20,135 nucleotides of DNA from Clostridiales bacterium UBA6388. GTDB taxonomy: Bacteria > Bacillota > Clostridia > Oscillospirales > Oscillospiraceae. Positions 13,266 to 20,135 of this stretch are shown here, piece by piece (position 1 is the first letter of the stretch; each line of letters opens with the position of its first letter). The DNA is taken from assembly GCA_002437575.1 (NCBI GenBank), contig DJQK01000059.1, positions 2,897-23,031 on the forward strand, given 5' to 3'. The position numbers and the translations under genes were made by a program. A model generated the notes under the pieces. The model had not been told where the DNA came from. It saw only the letters and a program-made list of their open reading frames with translations, and made no database searches.

Positions 13266-13654
13266 CACACTCCCTCGCTTTGGTTTTTTGCGATCAGGTT
13301 ATTGTACGCCTGCGCAAGCTTGCGGTACTCGTCCTGATATTTGCTCAAAGACTGCTGGTACTGCTGCGCCTTCGCATTCGTATTTTGTACATAAGCCGCC
13401 ATCAGCGCGTTATAACGGGCCCGTTCCGCAACCAGGGCTGCTTCATACAATCGGTTTAAGCCTTCGAGCTTTTTCCAGAGGTCGTCCTCGTCCACGCCGC
13501 CGAACACGGCCTTGCGGAACTTTACGGTTGTGAACCACTGCAAAAGCTCCTTTTGCTCTTCACTCAGAGCCGGGGTTTCCTCGCGGGGCGAAGCGTCCTT
13601 CGTCTCGCGGGGTTTATTCGATCTATGGCCCGGATTTTTCCTCCGTTCAGCCAT
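13265..13654 (-). CDS. Small coiled-coil protein in the pilus operon
   Basis: This 129-aa soluble protein has no signal peptide or membrane segment. Residues 1-30 are basic and probably disordered. Then comes a compact motif (LQWFTTVKFRKAVFGGVDEDD, then LWKKLEGLNRLYEAAL), followed by a long Gln/Lys/Tyr-rich helix (ERARYNALMAAYVQN to about residue 120) that looks like a coiled coil. The FRKxxFGGVDExDVWKKIExLN arrangement recalls DivIVA/GpsB-type N-terminal segments. Both ends overlap neighbours as TGATG, so its translation is coupled to the adhesin before and the SipA-like protein after. It may position pilus biogenesis in the cell. It has no counterpart I recall in streptococcal FCT islands; the function is unknown. 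Confidence 0.75.
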   Translation of the reverse strand: MAERRKNPGHRSNKPRETKDASPREETPALSEEQKELLQWFTTVKFRKAVFGGVDEDDLWKKLEGLNRLYEAALVAERARYNALMAAYVQNTNAKAQQYQQSLSKYQDEYRKLAQAYNNLIAKNQSEGV

Positions 13655-16527
13655 CAATCAACATCACGTCTGCGCCGCTGCGCAAGGGTCAGGACAGCAC
13701 CCGCCGTAACAAGGGCGAAGGCGATCAGGTAAGGCCAGGAATCCAGGAAGAGGCCCGTGTCGGGGTTTATATCCTTGAGGTTTCGGAAGGTAATGACCGT
13801 TTCATCATCTTCAGCTGAGACCGTCATGGTGTAAGAATGGTTGTCACCAGCGCTTGTCCAGTCTGTCGCGTCACCGACCTTATAGTACACATCATAGCCA
13901 TTGGGATTCGTTTCGGTGATCACCAGCGTCTTGCCGGGTTCGACATTGATCACTTCTTCACCATTGTGACCAAGTTCAAACGAAACTGCATCTGCATCGC
14001 CAATCTTGTAGGTGAAGTTGAACTTCGCGTTGGGATTCGCAAGCTTGCCTTCAATGATCTTCTTCACTGTGATTTTGACAGTGCTGCGGGTGTAGGTGTT
14101 GGTGAATGCCGCCGTTGCCGTTCCGCCATCTGTCAGCGTCACAGTTTGCGTGTTGTCGTTCTTAGACGTTGTGCAGGTGTATCCTTCAACAGTGTCGACT
14201 GTCTCTGTAACAGTTGCCTGCATCGTCTGATTGCTGCCCATGCTGATATCGGAAATGTCGTATGTACCAACATTGTTAATCCAAGTCATATCCGACCCTT
14301 TTACAGTGGTATTCACGTAAGTAAATGTGAGAGAATCAGTGAATTTCTGCCGTTCTTCATTCGTCATTGTATCCCAACCATCCACATTGATGGTTTTCTG
14401 AATACGCAAAGTGGCGCTGCCCGGGTTTGCAGGAGTCGGTTCCGTAGAGAACCAGACATTGTCGATGTGGTTGCCTACAGAATATTTCGGATCTCCTTCA
14501 ATCGCAGTCTTTCCTGCAACAAAGAAATAACGGGTGAGGTATTGCTCATTGGGAACCTCATAATCACCTCCGTGAACTTCCCATGGGTTGGTCACCTGCT
14601 TAAAGTTAGTTCCTTCCGCTTCGCAAGTAAAGGTATCTACCCAGCTATTGCCCACTTTGTGCTGCATCGTGTAGGTTGTAGTTGTCTTCCGAGAATTGCC
14701 ATAACCTGTCGTTGTCGTAGCTCGCTCCCATCTCCAAGTATACGAAATCGTTTCTACCGTTGCACCATCATAACTACTCAAGTTGTCCAAAACCTTCTGC
14801 ACCTGTGTTTGTGTCGTAATATTCTTCGCACTCTCATATGGCATGATCAGAACATACATGGTATCCGTCATTTCTTCACCAGTGCCATCGCTTTGGGGTG
14901 CTCCCACTGGATTCTTATTCATACTCCTTCCCAAATGTGATAACTGCCAATGCATGGTTGAGCTCGGAATTGTCAGCACGTCCTGATAGAGTGCGCCAGC
15001 ACCCTTACCGTTGATTTCAGCGCACTGAGCGCCCGCTGCCACTCTAACAACGCCGTGCCATTGAGCCACGCTGGCTGCAGCATTGTTAGGCTTTATCAAT
15101 TCGATCACGTTTTCAGAATCAGTAGTTTTCCATACAATATCTTGTCCACCGCTGGTGATGAATTCTTCTCCTTTGCTCAATACTGGCGTCTCAAAACTGC
15201 CGTTTTGCAGTGCATCATAATATGTAACTTGCGTCGTATTCGAATATTGAGAATTTTCAACCTCCACTTTGTCAATCGTAGCAACCTTCGCACGATAGTA
15301 GCAGCGTGCGCCGTCATCAATGGCAACATTGACCCAAGAGCCATCTTCCGCCACGTTGAATTCATCACCGGTTACTCTTCTGCGCGTAACAGTTTCCCAG
15401 TTAGTTCCGTCCGTGCTCTTTTCCCAAGTGTAGGTAAGTGTACGAGTCTCACCCGAAGCGCTCACTGTCAGGCGGCCGTTGGTCGTAATCGTGTCTGTAA
15501 TGGTCAGTGTGCCGGTAAAGTTCGCCAGCGTCACCGGCTGATTGAGCACGCCAACCTTTTTTTCGAACGCGGTCTTTTCTTCCTCGCTGAGCGTTGCGTA
15601 CCACTGGTCAAACTTCGCCGTATCAGCCAGTGCCTGCACCTGCTTGTTGAGCGCCAGAAGCTCCTCGTCCGTCCCCGTGGCCATCGCCATGATCGTGTCG
15701 TACTTTGCCCGGAACGCGGCGATTTCCTCTTCCGTCAGCGGCTCTGCCTCGGTGTTCTCGCCTTCCGTGGGCTGGGGCTCGATGACGGTGGGGTCAGTCG
15801 GGACGGTTGGCTCGGCCGGCGTGGTGGGCTCGGTCGGTGTGGTGTTTTCGCCGCCGTTTTCGGTGTTCTCGTTCTGGTTCTCCTGATTTTCGCCCGGGTT
15901 CTCGCCGGTCTGGTTCTCGTTATTTTCCGTGCCGGTGGGTTCTTCGCCCTTGTTCTCCTCGCCGCCGGTGGGGGTGTTGGCATCGGTATTGTTGGTTTCG
16001 TCCTGCTTGGGCGCTTCGGTCGAGCCGGTCTGCTCGGGCTGCTGCTCAGCGGGCTGCTGCACGTCGTCCGTCTTGGACGCTTCCGGCTGCTGCACGTCGT
16101 CCGTCTTGGACGCTTCCGGCTGCTGCGCGGCGGCGGGCTGTGCGGCCTCAAAATGGGCGTAAAGAGCCACCGTCTCGTCCTGCGTAGTCGAGACCGTTGT
16201 TCCAAATGTAAACGGCTTGTTCACGTCGTTGTCGACGAACCAGCCCTTGAAGATCTTTCCTTCCGGAGCGGCGGGGTCAGCGGGCTTCGTCAGCACACTG
16301 CCAGACAGAACCTTGTCTTCATAATATTTCGTCTCCCCGACGTAGAAGATATAGGTCACGCCAGCCGCAGCTGCCTCGACCTTCGTTTCCGTGGTCTGTT
16401 CCGCTGTTCCCTGCTCGTCCACTGCTGCCGCATATGACAATGGCAGCACGCTGCACAGCATAATCAGCGCCAGAACAAGCGCCAAAAAACGCCCTCCGGC
16501 TCCTTTCTGCCCGAAGCTCTGCTTCAT
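13654..16527 (-). CDS. Large pilus tip adhesin / ancillary pilin
   Basis: This 957-aa surface protein has a signal peptide (about 1-35, PLSYAAA). A Listeria-Bacteroides (InlB B-type) repeat follows at about 55-128 (KGWFVDND, ALYAHFE). Then comes a long Pro/Glu/Thr/Asn-rich stalk (130-265) containing a tandem repeat, and a helical stretch (265-330). A beta region (332-440) leads to a jelly-roll-like domain (about 441-700) starting NGSFETP and containing AEINGKGAGALYQDV, which looks like a carbohydrate-binding fold. Two FctA/Cna-B-like domains (703-811 and 815-918) precede a sorting signal NPDTG (921-925) with LDSWPY, a membrane span and RRRRDVD. The ATG at 16527 has AGGAGG 7 bases upstream. 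It is first in the operon, the position of Cpa in FCT islands, so it is likely the tip adhesin. The ligand is unknown. Confidence 0.87.
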   Translation of the reverse strand: MKQSFGQKGAGGRFLALVLALIMLCSVLPLSYAAAVDEQGTAEQTTETKVEAAAAGVTYIFYVGETKYYEDKVLSGSVLTKPADPAAPEGKIFKGWFVDNDVNKPFTFGTTVSTTQDETVALYAHFEAAQPAAAQQPEASKTDDVQQPEASKTDDVQQPAEQQPEQTGSTEAPKQDETNNTDANTPTGGEENKGEEPTGTENNENQTGENPGENQENQNENTENGGENTTPTEPTTPAEPTVPTDPTVIEPQPTEGENTEAEPLTEEEIAAFRAKYDTIMAMATGTDEELLALNKQVQALADTAKFDQWYATLSEEEKTAFEKKVGVLNQPVTLANFTGTLTITDTITTNGRLTVSASGETRTLTYTWEKSTDGTNWETVTRRRVTGDEFNVAEDGSWVNVAIDDGARCYYRAKVATIDKVEVENSQYSNTTQVTYYDALQNGSFETPVLSKGEEFITSGGQDIVWKTTDSENVIELIKPNNAAASVAQWHGVVRVAAGAQCAEINGKGAGALYQDVLTIPSSTMHWQLSHLGRSMNKNPVGAPQSDGTGEEMTDTMYVLIMPYESAKNITTQTQVQKVLDNLSSYDGATVETISYTWRWERATTTTGYGNSRKTTTTYTMQHKVGNSWVDTFTCEAEGTNFKQVTNPWEVHGGDYEVPNEQYLTRYFFVAGKTAIEGDPKYSVGNHIDNVWFSTEPTPANPGSATLRIQKTINVDGWDTMTNEERQKFTDSLTFTYVNTTVKGSDMTWINNVGTYDISDISMGSNQTMQATVTETVDTVEGYTCTTSKNDNTQTVTLTDGGTATAAFTNTYTRSTVKITVKKIIEGKLANPNAKFNFTYKIGDADAVSFELGHNGEEVINVEPGKTLVITETNPNGYDVYYKVGDATDWTSAGDNHSYTMTVSAEDDETVITFRNLKDINPDTGLFLDSWPYLIAFALVTAGAVLTLAQRRRRDVD
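16052..16117. repeat. 33-bp tandem repeat, two copies, in the adhesin stalk
   Basis: Two identical 33-base units (16052-16084 and 16085-16117), with a partial third, encode QQPEASKTDDV twice in the Pro-rich stalk. Identical DNA implies recent duplication and a stalk whose length may vary between strains. Confidence 0.85.
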
Positions 16528-16609
16528 AGAAAAACCTCCTGTTGCTCTATCCACCTTTGCGCCGAAACCCGCGCAAATAGAACACGATTCAATTTTGCCC
16601 ATGGAAACG

Positions 16610-16629
16610 TTTCACAGGCCCGTGTGAAA
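16610..16629. promoter_or_regulatory. Leader hairpin upstream of the adhesin gene
   Basis: TTTCACA-GGCCCG-TGTGAAA, 7-bp stem, lies in the roughly 200-base leader. It adjoins the perfect palindrome GAAACGTTTC (16604-16613), which looks like a LacI/CcpA-family half-consensus. No regulator can be assigned. Confidence 0.3.
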
Positions 16630-16730
16630 GCAAAGAGCCGCGAAAATCACGGCGCTCTGCCATGAAAAAATCCGGATCGTCCGGCGTGCATTTCCATGGT
16701 ATGTATGCCATATTGGATGCCTGTATGCAT

Positions 16731-16759
16731 ACTATAGCACGCCCGAATTTCAAAATCAA
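16731..16759 (-). promoter_or_regulatory. Sigma-A promoter of the pilus operon
   Basis: TTGATT (16754-16759), 17-base spacer, TATAGT (16731-16736) on the minus strand. Repeats of TATGCATAC/GCATACATACC type follow immediately downstream (about 16696-16732), a possible operator. The adhesin ATG lies 204 bases downstream of the -10, leaving a long leader. Confidence 0.75.
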
Positions 16760-16853
16760 CCCCATCAGCCGCATTTTTATGCTATAATTCCCAAATTTGT
16801 AGTTTTGCCCCAAAGTGCGGCTTTAATTTGTGCGTTTTGCATGAAGCAGTCTG

Positions 16854-17110
16854 CTAATATCGATAAAACCGTATCGTTTCCCCCTGTTTTTCTGTCAACC
16901 GCAGCGGTTTTATGTAAAATAAGTTCATCGCCCCATGCCTCACGCCCGCGGGCTTTTCGATTCCCGCGAAGCCGCAGCGCGCGCAGAGCCGGATGGCGGC
17001 GGTCAAATCCGCGTGCGTTTCGAGATAACGTCTGCCGTATCCGTGTCCGCGCGCAAACGCGTCGACAAAATATGCCGCCCCCGGAACGAGCCGTTCCGAA
17101 GGCTTTTTCG
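16854..17110 (-). pseudogene. 3' remnant of a GNAT acetyltransferase gene
   Basis: The frame ending with TAG at 16854 reads as the C-terminal half of a GNAT-family N-acetyltransferase: FARGHGYGRRYLETHADLTA, then AIRLCARCGF and HGAMNLFYIKPL. In this family those segments form the last strands and helices after the acetyl-CoA loop. The N-terminal half, including the acetyl-CoA binding motif, is missing: the frame runs into the end of the glycosylase gene without a start codon. About 80 of the usual 150 or so residues remain. It is probably a deletion remnant fused to the end of this operon. Confidence 0.65.
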
Positions 17111-17608
17111 TTACGTTTCGCGAAGATACGGCAAGATCGCCTTCCAGTTTTCAACCAGCCGGTCAAATCCATACGCGGCGTTGGCAGGGCTTGTGGACGC
17201 AAGCGCAATGGCGCAAAGGCCGGTCTGCGTTTGCTGATAGCGTGCATACAGCCGAAAGGCCGTCTGGCCGTTGCAGAAGACGGCGCGGATACCGGCGGTG
17301 TTCAAAATCGCCTGAAGGTCCGTCGGCACAACGTCCCGGATGGAGCTGTCGCTCGAACCTTCGATGCGGCACGAGGCGATGACGTCCCAGAGGGCAATGC
17401 GGTTTTGCAGCAGCATCCGCTTCTTATCCTCCACGCTTCCGGGGCAGTCAACGCCCAGCACGGCGCTTACGACCTTCCAAAACCTGTTTTGCGGGTGGCC
17501 GTAGAAAAACGCGGCCTCGCGCGATTTGACCGACGGAAACGAGCCGAGGATCAGGATGCGGGAATTTTCGTCGAACACCGGCGCGATCGGGTGGCAAACG
17601 ACCTGCAT
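17111..17608 (-). CDS. DNA-deoxyinosine glycosylase (UDG family 6)
   Basis: This 165-aa DNA repair enzyme of the uracil-DNA glycosylase superfamily, hypoxanthine-DNA glycosylase branch, should excise hypoxanthine from deaminated adenine in DNA. Recognisable segments are ILILGSFPSVKSRE (18-31), YGHPQNRFWKVV (36-47), NRIALWDVI (69-77) and ALASTSPANA (135-144), the last being the DNA-binding loop. The length is normal. The ATG at 17608 overlaps the threonine aldolase stop as TGATG, so the gene is translationally coupled to it. An adjacent GTG at 17611 is the alternative. Functionally it is unrelated to its neighbour, a chance operon pairing. Confidence 0.88.
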   Translation of the reverse strand: MQVVCHPIAPVFDENSRILILGSFPSVKSREAAFFYGHPQNRFWKVVSAVLGVDCPGSVEDKKRMLLQNRIALWDVIASCRIEGSSDSSIRDVVPTDLQAILNTAGIRAVFCNGQTAFRLYARYQQTQTGLCAIALASTSPANAAYGFDRLVENWKAILPYLRET

Positions 17609-18630
17609 CACAGCCGGGCGATCAGTGCATCGACGGCCTCGTTCTTTGTCGCCCAGGAGCAGACAAAGCGCATGGCCTCGTGGGTATCGTCCACGTGGCC
17701 GAAGGCCTCAAAGGCGAAGTCCTTTTCCAGCTCTGCGATCTTTTCGCGGCTCAGAACGATGAAGACCTGGTTCGTGGGAGAATCCGCGTACAGCGTGTAG
17801 CCCTTCTCTACGGCTGCTTTTGCAATGCGCTGCGCCTGCGTGACGGCGTGACGCGCCATCTTGAGCCACAGGCCGTCTTCAAAATACGCGCCGAACTGCA
17901 CGCCGAAAAGAAAGCCCTTTGCAAACATACCGCCGCGCTGCTTGATCATGCTGCGGAAGTTGGCCTTGAGATCGTTGTTCGTGAGGACGACCGCCTCGCC
18001 GAACAGCAGACCGTTTTTCGTGCCGCCGATGTAAAACGCGTCGCAGTATTTGCCGAGATCGGTGATATCGAGATCGTTTCCCTCCGCGACCAGCGCCGCG
18101 GGCAGCCTCGCGCCGTCCAGAAACAGGTACAGCCCAAATTCGCGGCACACGTCGTGAAGCGCGGAGAGCTCTTCTTTTTTGTAGATCGTGCCGAGCTCGG
18201 TGGCGTCGGAAATGTAGACCATGCCGGGCTTTACCATGTGCTCATCCGTGCCGTTTACGTGCACGCGCATGACCTCGCGCACAAACTGGGGCGTGAGCTT
18301 GCCATCCGGCGCGGGGATGGCGCAGACCTTGTGGCCGGCCGACTCAATGGCGCCTGTTTCGTGGACGTTGATGTGGCCAGTCTCTGCGGCGATCACCCCC
18401 TCCCACGGACGAAGGGCGCGGGAGATGACGATGGTGTTTGCAAGCGTGCCGCCGGTCAGAAAGTGCACGTCCGCGTCCGGACAGGCGGTGAGCTTTCGAA
18501 CGGTGTCCGCGGCTCGCGCGCAGTATTTGTCCATGCTGTAGCCGCAGGTCGTGTCAAAATTGCTGCGCGAGAGCGCCTCGAGCACCTTCGGATGGGCGCC
18601 CTCGGAATAGTCGTTGCGGAAGGAAATCAT
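17608..18630 (-). CDS. ltaE: Low-specificity L-threonine aldolase
   Basis: This 340-aa PLP enzyme cleaves L-threonine or allo-threonine to glycine and acetaldehyde. Fold-type I features are MISFRNDYSEGAHP at the start, FLTGGTLANTIVIS (57-70), the AAETGHINVHETGAIE stretch (81-96) with the PLP-stacking His, DGARL (172-176) with the PLP-binding Asp, and YIGGTKNG (200-207) with Lys205 as the Schiff-base lysine. The length is normal and the active site intact. The ATG at 18630 is chosen because AAAGGAG lies 8 bases upstream. A consensus promoter precedes it, and the deoxyinosine glycosylase follows in the same operon. The symbol follows the common name for this family; ltaA is also used. Confidence 0.92.
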   Translation of the reverse strand: MISFRNDYSEGAHPKVLEALSRSNFDTTCGYSMDKYCARAADTVRKLTACPDADVHFLTGGTLANTIVISRALRPWEGVIAAETGHINVHETGAIESAGHKVCAIPAPDGKLTPQFVREVMRVHVNGTDEHMVKPGMVYISDATELGTIYKKEELSALHDVCREFGLYLFLDGARLPAALVAEGNDLDITDLGKYCDAFYIGGTKNGLLFGEAVVLTNNDLKANFRSMIKQRGGMFAKGFLFGVQFGAYFEDGLWLKMARHAVTQAQRIAKAAVEKGYTLYADSPTNQVFIVLSREKIAELEKDFAFEAFGHVDDTHEAMRFVCSWATKNEAVDALIARL

Positions 18631-18665
18631 AAACCCAGCTCCTTTTGTGTCATTTTTCTGTCTGT

Positions 18666-18694
18666 ATTGTATGGCGCGGCAGGGCAAAAGTCAA
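18666..18694 (-). promoter_or_regulatory. Sigma-A promoter of the threonine aldolase operon
   Basis: TTGACT (18689-18694), 17-base spacer, TACAAT (18666-18671) on the minus strand, 36 bases before the ATG. The -35 overlaps the stop codon of the flippase gene. Confidence 0.8.
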
Positions 18695-20135
18695 CTTCCC
18701 CGGAGGCCCAGCCGAAGGCTTCGTCTGAGCCAGCGGCGATCGGCTTCCGGCACGGTTCGCGTCAGCTCCAGAAACAGCAGCAGCACCGAAAAGTAAAGCC
18801 CCGCCCGCAGCACCATCGCCGGAAGAAGCCCAAAATCCGGAATGCAGCACGACGCCAGAAGCGCAGAAATCGCGCAAAATGCGGCTTTTGCGGCAAATTG
18901 CAGCCTTGGCCGGCAGCCGCAGACGAGAAAGAGCCTTCGGATGCTCAAAAGAAAATTGACCGCGTGCGTGACGTAAAACACCCCCACGTAGGCCGTCACC
19001 CCGAAGCGCGGCAGAAGGACGTACAAAAGCGCCACATCCAGAACGGAGGTCAGGACGTTGATGCGCACGCAGGCCGTCTGTTCGCCGAAGCCCTTGAGCA
19101 TCCCATCCGTCATCGCGTCCATGTATAAAAGCAGCACCGCCGGAGAAAACGCCAGAAGGTACCGCCCGCAGCGTTCACTTTTGTAGATCAGCTGTCCGAG
19201 TCCTGCGGACAAAGCCCCCATCAGGCAGCCCACGCTCAGCGCGAACAGCAGCCCCATGCGAAGACACGTGCCCGTTAAGTGGCGCATCCGCGCGGTGTCG
19301 TTTGCGGCGCGGCAGCGGGCAAGCTCGGGAACGAGCAGGTCTGCCGCCGTGTATAAGATCGCCGCCGGGAACATGAGAATGGGAAAGACCATCGCGTGGA
19401 TCGTCCCATACGCCGCCATCGCCGCCTCCGGTTCGCCGCCGGATCGTGCAAGGCCCCACGGGATCAAAAACTGCTCGAGCGTCGACAGGCCTGAACGAAG
19501 ATACGCGCTCAGCGCCAGCGGCACACAGAGTTTTCTAAGGCGCGAAAGAAGCGCCTGATCTTTTTCCGGCATAGGAAGGCCGCGAAACGTTTTTTTCAGC
19601 ATCGAAAGCTGGTATAAAAGGCTTCCCAGACACGCCGCCGCGCTTCCCAGCACCATCACGGCGCAGGCGAGCTCCGCGTCTGATCCTGCAAAGCGCAGCA
19701 AAACCGCCGTCAGCAAAAGCCCCGCCAGCCGCTCGACCGTCTCGACCTTTGCAAGCTCTTTGACCCGGTCGCAGGCCGTGAAAAAGCCCGACAAGATCGC
19801 GCACAGGCAGTTGACCGGCAGGAAAACCGCGAGAATCCGCAGAGCGCTCGCCGCGCGGATATCCCCGATCCACCGTTCGGCCGCGAAGCCGCTCAAAAGG
19901 AAAAACGCCGCGCCCACGATGCCGGAGATCACCGCGCCCACCTTGAGACAAAGCCCGACCGCCCGCCGCACGCCGGGGACGCTCCCCTTTCCGTATTCCG
20001 AAGCGCACAGATACATCGCCGTCACGCGAAGCCCCGAGAGCCCCAGCGTCATCGCAAAGCCGCCCACCGTAAAAATGAGCTGCAAAAGCCCCAGCCCCGC
20101 CGCGCCGATGGCGGCCGCGAGCCAGCGCTGAAAGA
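18691..20135 (-). CDS. MOP-superfamily flippase (SpoVB/MurJ-like), partial
   Basis: This polytopic membrane protein has 481 codons visible and is open at the right window edge. The pattern of about 12 or more hydrophobic helices is that of the MATE-like SpoVB/polysaccharide flippase group, which moves lipid-linked glycans across the membrane. Family-like segments are the opening GAAGLGLLQLIFTVGGFAMTLGLSGLR, then ILAVFLPVNCLCAILSGFF, SGLSTLEQFLIPWGLARSGG and FPILMFPAAILYTAADLLVPELA. The frame continues past a TTG at 20085 to the window end without a stop, so the true start lies beyond. The missing part is probably one short N-terminal helix. It ends 60 bases before the threonine aldolase start. 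SpoVB function in sporulation is not proven by this sequence. Confidence 0.82.
   Translation of the reverse strand, partial: FQRWLAAAIGAAGLGLLQLIFTVGGFAMTLGLSGLRVTAMYLCASEYGKGSVPGVRRAVGLCLKVGAVISGIVGAAFFLLSGFAAERWIGDIRAASALRILAVFLPVNCLCAILSGFFTACDRVKELAKVETVERLAGLLLTAVLLRFAGSDAELACAVMVLGSAAACLGSLLYQLSMLKKTFRGLPMPEKDQALLSRLRKLCVPLALSAYLRSGLSTLEQFLIPWGLARSGGEPEAAMAAYGTIHAMVFPILMFPAAILYTAADLLVPELARCRAANDTARMRHLTGTCLRMGLLFALSVGCLMGALSAGLGQLIYKSERCGRYLLAFSPAVLLLYMDAMTDGMLKGFGEQTACVRINVLTSVLDVALLYVLLPRFGVTAYVGVFYVTHAVNFLLSIRRLFLVCGCRPRLQFAAKAAFCAISALLASCCIPDFGLLPAMVLRAGLYFSVLLLFLELTRTVPEADRRWLRRSLRLGLRGS

Noticed and set aside
16052..16117. CRISPR-like repeats
   Set aside because: The two 33-base copies are directly adjacent without spacers and encode a protein repeat in the adhesin stalk.
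15055..16437. 460-codon plus-strand open frame
   Set aside because: It is the antisense of the adhesin; the Gly/Leu/Val/Arg-rich low-complexity part mirrors the Pro/Glu/Thr stalk codons.
16600..16616. Catabolite-control (cre) site at GAAACGTTTC
   Set aside because: The palindrome is two bases shorter than the usual cre spacing; it stays only as an unassigned palindrome.
16777..17247. Minus-strand open frame of 156 codons
   Set aside because: Arg-rich nonsense in the wrong frame; the neighbouring frame carries the GNAT and glycosylase sequences.
17680..19128. 482-codon plus-strand open frame
   Set aside because: It is antisense to the intact threonine aldolase and flippase genes, with no family resemblance.

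Overview
The window looks like chromosomal DNA of a fairly GC-rich Firmicute, probably a gut Oscillospiraceae/Ruminococcaceae-type Clostridium relative. This is inferred from strong AGGAGG-type ribosome binding sites, sigma-A promoters, SLH and sortase-anchored surface proteins, an ECF sigma/anti-sigma pair and an XRE regulator, not from any marker gene. No rRNA, tRNA, CRISPR array, transposase or phage gene was seen. Most genes are on the minus strand; the exceptions are the polysaccharide deacetylase and the flavin reductase.

Layout. Positions 1-463 are non-coding: a hairpin-rich inverted-repeat element with an intrinsic terminator at its centre. Positions 464-2292 (minus) hold a lipoprotein, an ECF sigma factor and a membrane anti-sigma factor; the lipoprotein and the anti-sigma ectodomain share a domain. 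Next come an acyl-ACP thioesterase (minus) and a secreted polysaccharide deacetylase with SLH domains (plus, 3426-4691). Positions 4761-7934 (minus, visibly lower GC) hold small secreted or membrane proteins of unknown function: a frameshifted lipoprotein, a Cys-containing secreted protein whose only well-placed start codon is ATA, a secreted beta-rich protein, and a membrane-tethered XRE regulator with its own promoter and palindromic operator candidate. A flavin-reductase-like gene follows on plus (8186-8788).

The centrepiece is 8981-16527 (minus), a seven-gene sortase-dependent pilus operon. In transcription order it encodes a 957-aa tip adhesin, a small coiled-coil protein, a signal-peptidase-like protein with both catalytic residues replaced, a two-domain Spy0128/FctA-like major pilin, a class B sortase, a basal pilin with an LIQTG signal, and a second sortase. 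The order matches the streptococcal FCT-3/4 pilus islands (cpa-sipA-fctA-srtC2/class B-fctB), with an extra coiled-coil gene and an extra sortase. A good sigma-A promoter lies about 200 bases upstream, followed by a structured leader.

The right end (minus) holds a MOP-superfamily flippase (cut by the window edge), low-specificity threonine aldolase with a clear promoter, a family 6 DNA-deoxyinosine glycosylase in the same operon, and the 3' remnant of a GNAT acetyltransferase.

The most interesting material is the pilus operon: the dead signal peptidase, the non-canonical NIDMG sorting motif, and the uncharacterised coiled-coil protein. The sigma/anti-sigma/lipoprotein trio with a duplicated sensor domain comes next.
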